From Bacillota bacterium (GTDB lineage Bacteria; Bacillota; Bacilli; Paenibacillales; NBRC-103111), in assembly GCA_023393235.1 (NCBI GenBank), contig JAEWMH010000167.1, forward strand, positions 1 through 64,000: 64,000 bases of DNA, given 5' to 3'. Both the position numbers and the translations under genes were made by a program. Of the stretch, positions 26,900-34,973 are shown in pieces (position 1 is the first letter of the stretch; every line of letters starts with the position of its first letter). The notes below the pieces were generated by a model, which saw only the letters and a program-made list of their open reading frames with translations, was not told the origin of the DNA and did no database searches.

Positions 26900-28708
26900 A
26901 TGAGCGAACCAACGGCGCCGGAAGAAACGGTGCGGGCTTTAAGCAGCATCCTGGAGATGCGGATCGACCGCAGCTGGCTTACCGAAATGCGGCAGCGGGA
27001 GGAAAAAAACGGCCCCTGGGACGACTGGACCCTGTTCCAGCTGGCCTACGAGGCGGAATCGTCCCGTCTGGTGGGCAGCTTCGACGAGCTGCTCTGCCTG
27101 AAGCATCTGACCCAGGTGGAGCCTATGGCCCATCAGCTGGAGACGGCACGCCGGGTGCTCCTGGAGATGCGGGGCCGGGCCATTCTGGCCGATGAGGTCG
27201 GTTTGGGGAAAACCATTGAAGCCGGGCTCATCCTGAAGGAATATATCGTGCGCGGTCTCGTCAAAAAAGCGCTGATCCTGGTCCCCGCCTCCCTGGTGCT
27301 GCAATGGGTGCGGGAGCTGAATTCCAAATTCGGCATCCCTGCCTCCGCCCAAAAGAAGGAATATATGTGGGAGCAGTGCGACATCATCGTCGCCTCCATG
27401 GATACGGCCAAGCGGGATCCCCACCGGGAGATCGTCCTGAACATGGACTATGACATGGTCATTATTGATGAGGCCCACAAGCTGAAGAACAAAAAAACCA
27501 CCAACTACCAATTTGTCAGCGAGCTGCGCAAAAAATACTGCCTGCTCCTTACAGCCACGCCCGTTCAGAATGACCTGAAGGAGCTGTACAACCTGATCAA
27601 CGTGCTGAAGCCGGGTCAGTTGGGCGGCCAGGGCCAGTTCCAGTCCTCCTTCATTCTGAGCAAACGCACCCCAAAAAACGAGCGCGGCCTCCAGGACGAG
27701 CTGTCCAAAATCATGATCCGCAACCGGCGCAGCGACGGCGGTGTGACGTATACCAAACGCAAGGTGCGCAATGTTACCCTGGAGCTTTCTCCGGAGGAAA
27801 TGGAGCTGTACAACGGGGTCACGGATTTTGTGCGCAAGCGGTATGAGGAATCCCAAGGGGATCTGTCCGGGATTCTGTCTTTGGTGACACTCCAGCGGGA
27901 GGTCTGCTCCAGCCGGGATGCGGTGTTCCTGACCTTGTTTAATATGTTCAAAAAAATGCCCGAGGACTCCCCCGTCCGCGGCCGCATCGGCGAGCTGGTC
28001 CAGCTCATCAAGGGCATTAAGGCCAACACCAAGGCGGAAAAAGCGCTGGAGCTCATCGAGGAGATCAACGATAAGGTGATTATCTTCACCGAATACCGGG
28101 CTTCCCAGGAATACCTTCTCCATTATTTGAAGGAACGGGGCATCTCGGCGGTCCCTTACCGGGGCGGCATGAACCGGGGCAAAAAGGATTGGATGATGGA
28201 CCTCTTCCGCACCCGGTCCAGAGTGCTGGTGGCCACGGAGGCGGGCGGCGAGGGTATTAACCTGCAATTTTGCCACCATATGATCAACTTCGATCTGCCG
28301 TGGAACCCCATGCGGGTGGAGCAGCGGATCGGACGGGTACACCGGCTGGGCCAGACCGAGGATGTGATCATCCACAATATGTCCACCAAAGGCACCATTG
28401 AAGAGCATATCCTGTCCCTCCTGCATGAAAAGATCAACATGTTCGAAATGGTCATCGGCGGGCTCGACGCCATTCTGGAGCGGATCGAGAAGAAATCCGC
28501 AAGCCTGGAAAGCCTGCTCCTGCGGATGTCCCTGGAGTCCCGCAGCGATACGGAGCTGCGCAGCAGAATGGATGAGCTGGGAGCGCAATTCCATAACGTG
28601 CGGCAGGAAGTGGAGGAGGAAGAGCACAATTCCGGAACAGGTTTGCCTGCAGGTTTCATGGCGTCTGCCCAAAACGCCCCCCCGCCAAACACCATCTCAT
28701 GGAGGTGA
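26900..28708 (+). CDS. yqhH: SNF2-family helicase/ATPase (YqhH-like)
   Basis: A 602-residue SNF2-type superfamily 2 ATPase, similar in plan to B. subtilis YqhH. Motifs in order: Q-like PMAHQLETARRVL, Walker A (DEVGLGKTIEAG, about residues 98-109), Ia (ILVPASLVLQW), II (VIIDEAHKLKNK), III (LLLTATPVQND), then the C-terminal lobe with IIFTEYRAS, VATEAGGEGINLQF and the arginine-finger motif QRIGRVHRLGQ. The C-terminal 90 residues are charged helices. AAGGAGGTG six bases before the ATG at 26900 is a very strong start. Its stop overlaps the ribosome site of yqhG, as in Bacillus where the pair is conserved. It presumably remodels a nucleic-acid complex; the exact role is unknown. Confidence 0.9.
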   Translation: MSEPTAPEETVRALSSILEMRIDRSWLTEMRQREEKNGPWDDWTLFQLAYEAESSRLVGSFDELLCLKHLTQVEPMAHQLETARRVLLEMRGRAILADEVGLGKTIEAGLILKEYIVRGLVKKALILVPASLVLQWVRELNSKFGIPASAQKKEYMWEQCDIIVASMDTAKRDPHREIVLNMDYDMVIIDEAHKLKNKKTTNYQFVSELRKKYCLLLTATPVQNDLKELYNLINVLKPGQLGGQGQFQSSFILSKRTPKNERGLQDELSKIMIRNRRSDGGVTYTKRKVRNVTLELSPEEMELYNGVTDFVRKRYEESQGDLSGILSLVTLQREVCSSRDAVFLTLFNMFKKMPEDSPVRGRIGELVQLIKGIKANTKAEKALELIEEINDKVIIFTEYRASQEYLLHYLKERGISAVPYRGGMNRGKKDWMMDLFRTRSRVLVATEAGGEGINLQFCHHMINFDLPWNPMRVEQRIGRVHRLGQTEDVIIHNMSTKGTIEEHILSLLHEKINMFEMVIGGLDAILERIEKKSASLESLLLRMSLESRSDTELRSRMDELGAQFHNVRQEVEEEEHNSGTGLPAGFMASAQNAPPPNTISWR

Positions 28709-28715
28709 TACCAGC

Positions 28716-29741
28716 ATGAACCGGGAGATGATCGAAAGCTTCGTACACCGGTATCTGGACGCCACAGGCAGCCAGGTAACAGAAAAGAATGACGGCTGGA
28801 TCACCGTGCAGCTGTCCCCGGAGGCGGATAAGGACTTGATGAACCGCTCCTATTATTGGGGCTTCGTAGAGCGCACGGGCGCAGCGCCGGAGCCTATGCG
28901 GTTCACCTTTATTTTTGACCCGGAGAGCTACAGCGCCAAAACTGCGCCGCCTCCCCGCCAAGCTGCTCATACTCCTCCGGCCCCAGCTCCCGGCAACGGG
29001 ACCCCGGGAGCCGCTCCTGCTGCAGGAGGACCCGCAGCCGGAGCTCCGCAGAGCGACAGCATTCTGGGGCGGTATTTCGGAGTCACCACCGTTATCTCCT
29101 CCGGTTATGGCCGCATACCCAGCGACGTGATGGCCTTCGGCAGCCGCCGGATGGAACAGCTGTTCGGCGTGGTCAAGTCGCGTGGCCAGTTTGTCCGCCT
29201 GTTCGAGAATCCGGACCCAACAGCGCTGAACCCGTATGCCTCCTTGGGCTACTCCACCTGGCTCTGTGTGAATTACAAGGTGGAGCTGATCTGCGATATG
29301 AAGCGGGATGAGCTTCATTCCTTGGGCATCAACATGGCCACGGGGCAGATTGTGGAGGGCTTTTATGACCGGGTCAAAAAACGCCGCCTCACGCCCCAGA
29401 TACCGCCAACCATCCATCTGCAGCATGCCGCACTGTCCTTGGACCGGGCCGTCGCCCAACTTGAGACTTTTCTCGGGGACAAGGTCAGCACCTATGATCA
29501 GACATGGTCGGTGGAGGCCTGGAAGCGGCTGAAGGAGGAATGGAGCCGGATCGACAGCTACTACGGTGAGCTCCTGCGGAGCGTGGAGCCCTCTCAAAAA
29601 ACCGAGGTGGAAGAGCAGTACAAAGCCCGTGAGCAGGAAATCGACTGGCAGTACCGCCCCCGGATTGCAGTGTCCGTCACGAACTGCGGTTTCTTTCATC
29701 TCTATGAGGGTATGCGGACACCAATTGACCCCAGTCGCTAA
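28716..29741 (+). CDS. yqhG: YqhG family protein
   Basis: A 341-residue protein of the Bacillales YqhG family, function unknown, always found after the SNF2 gene. The N-terminal part (REMIESFVHRYLDATGSQV) and the C-terminal helices (EVEEQYKAREQEIDWQYRPRI) are family-typical. Between them (about residues 72-112) is an Ala/Pro/Gly-rich linker that I believe is absent in Bacillus. The frame is open far into yqhH, but the ATG at 28716 with GGAGGTGA seven bases upstream is clearly the start. Tight coupling to yqhH suggests a partner protein for the ATPase. Confidence 0.88.
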   Translation: MNREMIESFVHRYLDATGSQVTEKNDGWITVQLSPEADKDLMNRSYYWGFVERTGAAPEPMRFTFIFDPESYSAKTAPPPRQAAHTPPAPAPGNGTPGAAPAAGGPAAGAPQSDSILGRYFGVTTVISSGYGRIPSDVMAFGSRRMEQLFGVVKSRGQFVRLFENPDPTALNPYASLGYSTWLCVNYKVELICDMKRDELHSLGINMATGQIVEGFYDRVKKRRLTPQIPPTIHLQHAALSLDRAVAQLETFLGDKVSTYDQTWSVEAWKRLKEEWSRIDSYYGELLRSVEPSQKTEVEEQYKAREQEIDWQYRPRIAVSVTNCGFFHLYEGMRTPIDPSR

Positions 29742-29848
29742 ATGTTCTTAAAAAAAGCAAGCCGCTTGTCCGCAAAAACAAACAGTCTTTTTGCCGCCGT
29801 TCCGCTAAGCTGAATATAACGTTTTCAATTGAAAGTTGGTGTAAAGCT

Positions 29849-30838
29849 TTGGCACATTGGACAAGAAGAATGGCCTCTGCTGTCCTTCTGGGCAGCCTGC
29901 TGGCGGTTTGGTCCCTTGCCTCCTCCGCTTTGGCAGAGCCTCCCGCTACGGAGGTGACAGCAGGACAAGCCGCGCTGCAGAATGGACAAGCCTTGGCCCT
30001 GGGATACGCTTCGGACAGCCTCCGGCATTCTCCCTCAGGGGAAACAACTGCTTCCAGCATGACTCCGGTTATCCGCTCGTGGGTAGACGCATTGGCGGGC
30101 GAGCCGGGCTTCGAGAGCTGGTCTGCCGCATCCTGGACCATATATCCTCTGGGTCCCGGCACCCACAGCTGGGTGGTGCTGCTTCAGGCAGACGCCCAAG
30201 AGGTCGGTTACCTGGTTCTGACAGCCGATGGGGACGGCTACCGTCTTCAGGAATACGGGCAAGGTGAATATCCCCTGTTCAGCATGAATACGCTGCACCG
30301 CAGTTTGGCGCAGCGGGGACTTATTTCCGAATCCAATCCTTCCATGACCATATTCCGCATCTATGCGGCGCCTCTGCAGGGAGTCTGGCGGATCGACGGT
30401 GCAGCGGATGAACCGCTTTATCTGGATGCCAAAACCGGAGAAGAGCTTCCTCCTCTGAATACCTGGGAACAAGAGCAGCAATCCGGAACCGATGGACCCT
30501 CTTCTGCTTATACTATATCGGTGGCTGAACAGCCCGGCAGCTTAAAACACACCTTGATCAAGATGTCCTTTGATCCGTTCCTGAAGCCTGTTTGGCTGAA
30601 AGGCAGCCCGCAACCGGAGCTGGACTTTACCACCTGGAAGGCCGGGCCAATCAGCTCGGAGGAAACACCAGTCACTTACCTGGGTAAATGGTACGGCGGC
30701 ATAGCCCTGTACCCCCTACCTGCAACAGGCTTCCATGAATGGAGCCACGCCGGGCCTTTTATCCGGCTGGAGCATGAAGGCGCCCGGTATGTGCCTTACG
30801 CCGCGGCAGTGAAGCTGGGCCGCTTTTATACCCCCTAA
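29849..30838 (+). CDS. Secreted protein of unknown function
   Basis: A 329-residue protein with an N-terminal signal peptide (RRMASAVLLGSLLAVWSLASSALA, cleavage after ALA at about residue 29). The mature part is beta-rich with many aromatic residues (SWVVLLQADAQEVGYLVLTA, GWRIDG-like, KWYGGIALYPLP), which suggests an extracellular beta-sandwich or papain-inhibitor-like fold. I recognise no family. The best start is a TTG at 29849 with only a weak ribosome site; the ATG seven codons later would lose the basic n-region. No neighbour suggests a job. Confidence 0.65.
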   Translation: MAHWTRRMASAVLLGSLLAVWSLASSALAEPPATEVTAGQAALQNGQALALGYASDSLRHSPSGETTASSMTPVIRSWVDALAGEPGFESWSAASWTIYPLGPGTHSWVVLLQADAQEVGYLVLTADGDGYRLQEYGQGEYPLFSMNTLHRSLAQRGLISESNPSMTIFRIYAAPLQGVWRIDGAADEPLYLDAKTGEELPPLNTWEQEQQSGTDGPSSAYTISVAEQPGSLKHTLIKMSFDPFLKPVWLKGSPQPELDFTTWKAGPISSEETPVTYLGKWYGGIALYPLPATGFHEWSHAGPFIRLEHEGARYVPYAAAVKLGRFYTP

Positions 30839-30862
30839 TGGTTCTCCTCCTATTCACATATA

Positions 30863-30913
30863 GAAAAGCTGCAGAAGCGCTGCCGCAACCGGCAAAAGCC
30901 TCCACAGCTTTTC
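30863..30913. terminator. Hairpin between convergent genes
   Basis: GAAAAGCTG and CAGCTTTTC form a perfect 9-bp stem around a GC-rich loop. Its position lets it serve the secreted-protein gene (plus) and yqzE (minus). The T runs are short, so it is of medium strength. Confidence 0.55.
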
Positions 30914-30953
30914 ATCACCAGTCCGTCCCATAAGCGGCTGCTCCGGCAGCTTC

Positions 30954-31163
30954 TTAATCGGGAGTGGGCTGTTTTTTTCGTTTCTGCTCCTTCCACACCT
31001 TAATGGACAACGGCAGCAAACCAAACCACCGGACCGTCCAGGGGGTGCTGTTGCGGATGGTGCGCCGCTCCTGGCGGTGCTGCTTGCGCACCTCCATAGG
31101 GGTGTCGATATACGTGACCACCTGCTGGGTAATGTATTTGACCAAATCATCACTTTTCGCCAT
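30954..31163 (-). CDS. yqzE: YqzE family protein
   Basis: A 69-residue protein matching the small Bacillales YqzE family by its N-terminus, MAKSDDLVKYITQQVVTYIDTP, and the C-terminal WFGLLPLSIKVWKEQKRKK. In B. subtilis yqzE lies in the late-competence comG area; its function is unknown. The ATG at 31163 has AAGGAGC six bases upstream, better than the longer frame. No com genes are in the window, but yqhH/yqhG nearby are also neighbours of comG in Bacillus, so this is a conserved chromosomal block. Confidence 0.8.
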   Translation of the reverse strand: MAKSDDLVKYITQQVVTYIDTPMEVRKQHRQERRTIRNSTPWTVRWFGLLPLSIKVWKEQKRKKQPTPD

Positions 31164-31353
31164 ATACAAGCTCCTTGTCATCTGGGATGTGATTGCCTAT
31201 CGTTTTCAGTTTCCCCAGCATCTCCCCTCTCTAAACTTCTTTTGGGCTGCCCGGAGTTGCCGGAATCTTTGGTTTAAACGGTTTTAGCTGTAGCTATTAC
31301 CTGGTAACCTGTCTACACTGGAGCTATTGGCTTTCATAAAGGAGGATTTTGCA

Positions 31354-32271
31354 ATGCGGAACCGTTTGCAGATGGTGTCCCATTACCGGGATCAGGAGGG
31401 ACTGCGGCTGAGCTTTAACCGGCTGGCGCAGCTGACCTTTGGCATCAATTTTGAGGCGTGGTATCAAAAAGGGGCTTGGGACGACAGCTACACCTGCTAT
31501 TCCTTTGCGGACGGAGAGGAAATTGTGGCCAATGTGTCCGTTACGGAAATGACTATGCTGTTGAATGGAAATGAGGTGCCGGCGCTTCAGATTGGCACGG
31601 TGATGACCCACCCGACTTATCGCGGATTGGGACTGTTCAAAACCCTTATGGAGCAAGCGCTGGCCTCTTCTAGGCAGCCGGACAACAGCTTGGTTTTTCT
31701 CTTCGCCAACGAGTCTGTTGTCAACCTGTATCCGAAGCTGGGGTTCACACGCAGCCCCTTTTACCGGTATGAAACAGATATGAGGCTCCCCAAGCAGGCC
31801 AAGCTGCCGAAGCTGCGGAAGCTGGATGTGAGCCGGGAGGAGGACTGGGCTCTTCTTGTCCGTTTAGCCCAGGGACGGGGTCCATTGCCCGCTGAATGCA
31901 GCGTTTCCGGCAGCGCCTCCATCTTCCTTTGGCACTGCCTGAACATCTTTCCGGATGCCCTCTATTATGCGGAGGACCGGGAGCTGCTGCTCGTCTATGA
32001 GTGGTCCGAAGGGAAAATCGAGGTGATGGATATCGTCAGTCCCCGTCCGGTAATGTTTGCGGATATTGCGGAATGTTTGGCCGTCCACCAGGTAAAGGAA
32101 GCCGATTGGGACGGACGCTGCCAAGCAGAGTTCCACTTTACGCCGGACTTTGCGGACCTGGCAGGCGAGAACATCCGCCGCCGGGAGGATGAGCAAGAAT
32201 TCTTCTTCGTCAAGGGAGCCGCTTCTCCTTTAATGCAGGGCTGCATCCTTCCACTGTCGGCGCGGACGTAA
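31354..32271 (+). CDS. GNAT-family acetyltransferase
   Basis: A 305-residue protein whose N-terminal half is a GNAT fold: the acetyl-CoA pyrophosphate loop is QIGTVMTHPTYRGLGLFKTLM (about residues 88-108), followed by ANESVVNLYPKLGF, typical for the C-terminal GNAT strand. The C-terminal half (about 150-300) is a second, GNAT-like or substrate-recognition domain with many aromatic residues. AAAGGAGG seven bases before the ATG at 31354 sets the start. The substrate is unknown. Confidence 0.87.
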   Translation: MRNRLQMVSHYRDQEGLRLSFNRLAQLTFGINFEAWYQKGAWDDSYTCYSFADGEEIVANVSVTEMTMLLNGNEVPALQIGTVMTHPTYRGLGLFKTLMEQALASSRQPDNSLVFLFANESVVNLYPKLGFTRSPFYRYETDMRLPKQAKLPKLRKLDVSREEDWALLVRLAQGRGPLPAECSVSGSASIFLWHCLNIFPDALYYAEDRELLLVYEWSEGKIEVMDIVSPRPVMFADIAECLAVHQVKEADWDGRCQAEFHFTPDFADLAGENIRRREDEQEFFFVKGAASPLMQGCILPLSART

Positions 32272-32367
32272 CCGATAGAATAGCGCTCCCTGTAAAAACA
32301 AAGCGGTAGTGTAAAAACAAAGGAATGTGGGCCGGCAAGTGTAGGGTCTTGCTCCGCCGCGGCCGAT

Positions 32368-32554
32368 TCTAACGGCGGTAGAAGCCCTTATTTCCACAAA
32401 AAAACCACTTCAAAAAATCTAACGGCGGCCACAGCCTCTATTTAGGTCATTTGCTGTGCTTCGAGCCTATTTTACACCTAATAGCGGCCCCTGCTTCCGT
32501 TAGATTTGGCAGTCCCCCGTTTTAGGCCAAATAGCGGCTCTCACCGCCGTTAGA
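32368..32554. repeat. Four-unit intergenic dyad element, copy B (187 bp)
   Basis: 26-bp units begin at 32368, 32418, 32479 and 32529: spacing 50/61/50. The first two read TCTAACGGCGG...TTATTT or CTATTT on the plus strand, the last two are the same on the minus strand. It occupies the gap between two convergent genes, and nothing else is visible in the 319-base space. Confidence 0.9.
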
Positions 32555-32590
32555 AATATAGCCGCCTTGGCGCCATCACCTAATAACTGC

Positions 32591-32989
32591 TTACTTCTTG
32601 TCGTTCATAAGCGTAAGCCATTTTTTTACCGGCTCCGGAGCCCGGATGATCCCATAAATCCGGATGTTGCCAAAGGTCTCTTCTGCCAATTCCTTTGTCA
32701 CATCATTGGCGATTATGAGCGCGCCCACGATTTTTACATCGATTTTCACACCCTCTTCTTTTGCCTCTAATAATCGATTCCGATCGAATTCCAATGCCCC
32801 GAAAGCAAAGTACTTCCTATGCTTAAACTCCTTGATCTCCTCCGAATGGCTGTCTAATTGTCTCCTGATGGCAATCCGAATAAAATCGCTCCTGTTTGTA
32901 TAAAAGCCTTGATCTACCAAAAGATCAATTTGGCCAAGATCCATCGGTCCGAGATTTGTCGTAATTTTTTCTAAATCCGAAATGCTCAA
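32591..32989 (-). CDS. Ribbon-helix-helix type DNA-binding protein
   Basis: A protein of about 132 residues. The segment DLGQIDLLVDQGFYTNRSDFIRIAIRRQL fits a CopG/Arc ribbon-helix-helix domain (strand, then two helices with the N-cap NRSDF). The C-terminal part (about 60-130) contains two VKI-VGALIIAND-type strands and may bind an effector or mediate oligomerisation. The frame is open to 33052, but a promoter at 33020-33048 lies inside that extension, so translation must begin later; a TTG at 32989 after AAGGGG, or the adjacent GTG, is favoured. It may regulate the divergent ABC exporter. Confidence 0.65.
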   Translation of the reverse strand: MSISDLEKITTNLGPMDLGQIDLLVDQGFYTNRSDFIRIAIRRQLDSHSEEIKEFKHRKYFAFGALEFDRNRLLEAKEEGVKIDVKIVGALIIANDVTKELAEETFGNIRIYGIIRAPEPVKKWLTLMNDKK

Positions 32990-33019
32990 CACACCCCTTC
33001 TTCTTCCCTTATAGCTTTC

Positions 33020-33048
33020 AATATGCCTAAATCTTTTGAGCCTGTCAA
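33020..33048 (-). promoter_or_regulatory. Sigma-A type promoter of the RHH gene
   Basis: On the minus strand TTGACA is followed after exactly 17 bases by CATATT. The transcript would start about 20-25 bases before the favoured TTG start of the RHH gene. Confidence 0.6.
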
Positions 33049-33196
33049 GCAAAACAAATGAAAATGTGCATTGAACAAAATGGATAAATAAGGTACCATA
33101 ACATCCGTGGGGATGTTTATTGGATGTTTAACAGATGGTTTTTCAGCTGCATCGCCCTCGAGAATCCAAAACTCTTATGTAGGGGAAGGTGATCTG

Positions 33197-34966
33197 ATGA
33201 ATCAGGCGAAAACATTACGGCGGCTTATCGGTTATTGCTTGAAGCACAAGAGTATCTATGCATTTTTATTTATAACCATGTTTGTGGGTATAGGCTTGAA
33301 CCTTGGTACCGCTTGGTATCTAAACAAAATCACGGATGCAGCAGTTGCACAAACGCAGGCACATTGGTTACCCCTTATTGTCATAGGCCTGGTCATCCTT
33401 GTTGGCACAGTTGCCAATGTTTATTTGGATACGTATCTAAAATCAAAGGTCTCCTCCCAGATCAAGAGAGATATCCGTATCGATACCTTGAAGAAGGTGC
33501 TTTGCCTACCGGTGAGTCACTATAATGACCATCATTCCGGAGAGCTCTTAACACGGATGACCAACGACAATCAGGCTATCGGGAAGGCATGCAGTGATAC
33601 CATGCTTTCTTTAATCCGCAATCCGATCCTCGCATTATCCTCCTTTATTTATTTACTTACAATCAATTGGAAGCTGGCTTTTATTTGTGCCCTGGTTGGT
33701 CCGATGACACTGCTTGTCGGTGGGGGTTTCGGGAAGGTTCTCCGTCATAATTCTCAACAACTGCAACACCGGATGGGAGGCTTAACCTCTGTCCTACAAG
33801 AAATTTTGGGCTCCAGCCATATCTTTAAACCATTTGGACTTGAAAAGAAATTGCTTCATACGTTTATTCAGAATAGTGATGATGTCAGCAAGTTCGAAAT
33901 ACGTGGAGGGAAAATCCAAGCTTCCCTTTCTGCTGCGGCCAATGCGGTTGGTCTTTTGTCCTTTATCTTAACGTTCATAGTGGGGGCTTATTTTGCAGCG
34001 TCAGGGTCCATGACTGTAGGCGGGTTAATCGCATTTATACAGCTTATGAATCATTTAACGTGGCCGTTTACCGGCCTAGCATCCTCATGGGGAGATCTAC
34101 AACAAGCACTGGGTGCCGCGGACCGGATTTTTAAGACGATGGACGAGCGAACAGAATTTCCGGACATTCCCACCCACAAAGTAAATCATGAATTTTACGG
34201 AATGAAAGTAGACGGGTTAAGCTTTGGGTACAATTCCAGTCGTTCTATCTTGAATGATGTCTCCTTTCATGTTGAAGCCGGACAGAAAATTGCGTTGGTC
34301 GGTCCAAGCGGGGGCGGGAAAACAACTATTTTTAAAATCCTGTTAGGTTTATTTCAACCCGGTGGGGGTGATATACAAATCAACGAAAACAATATCAGGG
34401 ATATGAAATTGCAGGATTTAAGAGGTTACTTCTCTTTTGTGCCGCAAGAGAATTTTATGTATTCGGGCACGATCCGAGAGAATATTGCTTGCGGAAGACT
34501 TGATGCATCGGAGGAGGAGATCGTGGCAGCAGTGGGAGATGCCAATGCGTTAGGGTTCATTTTGGAGCTTCCCGAAGGCCTGGACACACATATAGGCGAA
34601 GGCGGGGTACGATTATCAGGGGGTCAAAAGCAAAGAATATCCATTGCCCGGGCTTTGCTCAGGAATGCACCGGTTTTGTTGTTGGATGAAGCAACTGCAG
34701 CTCTGGATAACGAATCGGAGCGGCTGGTGCAAAAAGCGCTGGAGCGTTTAATGGCCGGCAAAACAACGATCATCATCGCCCACAAACTTTCGACAGTCCA
34801 ACAGGCGGACCAGATCATTGTTATTCAAAATGGAAGAATAGCAGAAAAAGGGAGGCATGACGAGCTATTACAATCCGAAGGACTTTATCATACACTATAC
34901 AACGCCACATACTCCGGAAACCATATAAAAAAGGGAAAGCCTCTGTACGAGACCTTCCCTCTCTAA
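33197..34966 (+). CDS. ABC exporter, fused membrane and ATPase domains (BmrA-like)
   Basis: Half-transporter of 589 residues, the same length as B. subtilis BmrA, that would act as a homodimer to export drugs or lipids. Six membrane helices (about residues 20-310) precede an ATPase with Walker A (VGPSGGGKTT), Q-loop (VPQENFMYSGTIRENI), signature (RLSGGQKQRISIARAL), Walker B (VLLLDEATAALD) and H-loop (IIIAHKLST). The frame begins at 33107, but the ATG at 33197 with AAGGTG six bases upstream is right. Its last codons lie inside the hairpin terminator of the convergent argS gene. It may be controlled by the divergent RHH protein. Confidence 0.92.
   Translation: MNQAKTLRRLIGYCLKHKSIYAFLFITMFVGIGLNLGTAWYLNKITDAAVAQTQAHWLPLIVIGLVILVGTVANVYLDTYLKSKVSSQIKRDIRIDTLKKVLCLPVSHYNDHHSGELLTRMTNDNQAIGKACSDTMLSLIRNPILALSSFIYLLTINWKLAFICALVGPMTLLVGGGFGKVLRHNSQQLQHRMGGLTSVLQEILGSSHIFKPFGLEKKLLHTFIQNSDDVSKFEIRGGKIQASLSAAANAVGLLSFILTFIVGAYFAASGSMTVGGLIAFIQLMNHLTWPFTGLASSWGDLQQALGAADRIFKTMDERTEFPDIPTHKVNHEFYGMKVDGLSFGYNSSRSILNDVSFHVEAGQKIALVGPSGGGKTTIFKILLGLFQPGGGDIQINENNIRDMKLQDLRGYFSFVPQENFMYSGTIRENIACGRLDASEEEIVAAVGDANALGFILELPEGLDTHIGEGGVRLSGGQKQRISIARALLRNAPVLLLDEATAALDNESERLVQKALERLMAGKTTIIIAHKLSTVQQADQIIVIQNGRIAEKGRHDELLQSEGLYHTLYNATYSGNHIKKGKPLYETFPL
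34926..34960 (-). terminator. argS terminator overlapping the end of the ABC gene
   Basis: On the minus strand AGGGAAGGTCT pairs imperfectly with AGAGGCTTTCCCT, followed by TTTTTT. The hairpin is wholly within the coding end of the convergent ABC exporter, encoding its KKGKPLYETFPL tail. Confidence 0.8.
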
Positions 34967-34973
34967 TGGATAA

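Noticed and set aside
26939..28672. 577-residue open frame antisense to yqhH
   Set aside because: Lies wholly opposite a canonical SNF2 ATPase and has no start site or domain.
32368..32554. CRISPR array, because 26-bp units recur every 50 bp
   Set aside because: Only four units, half of them inverted, units differ from each other, and no cas gene is nearby.
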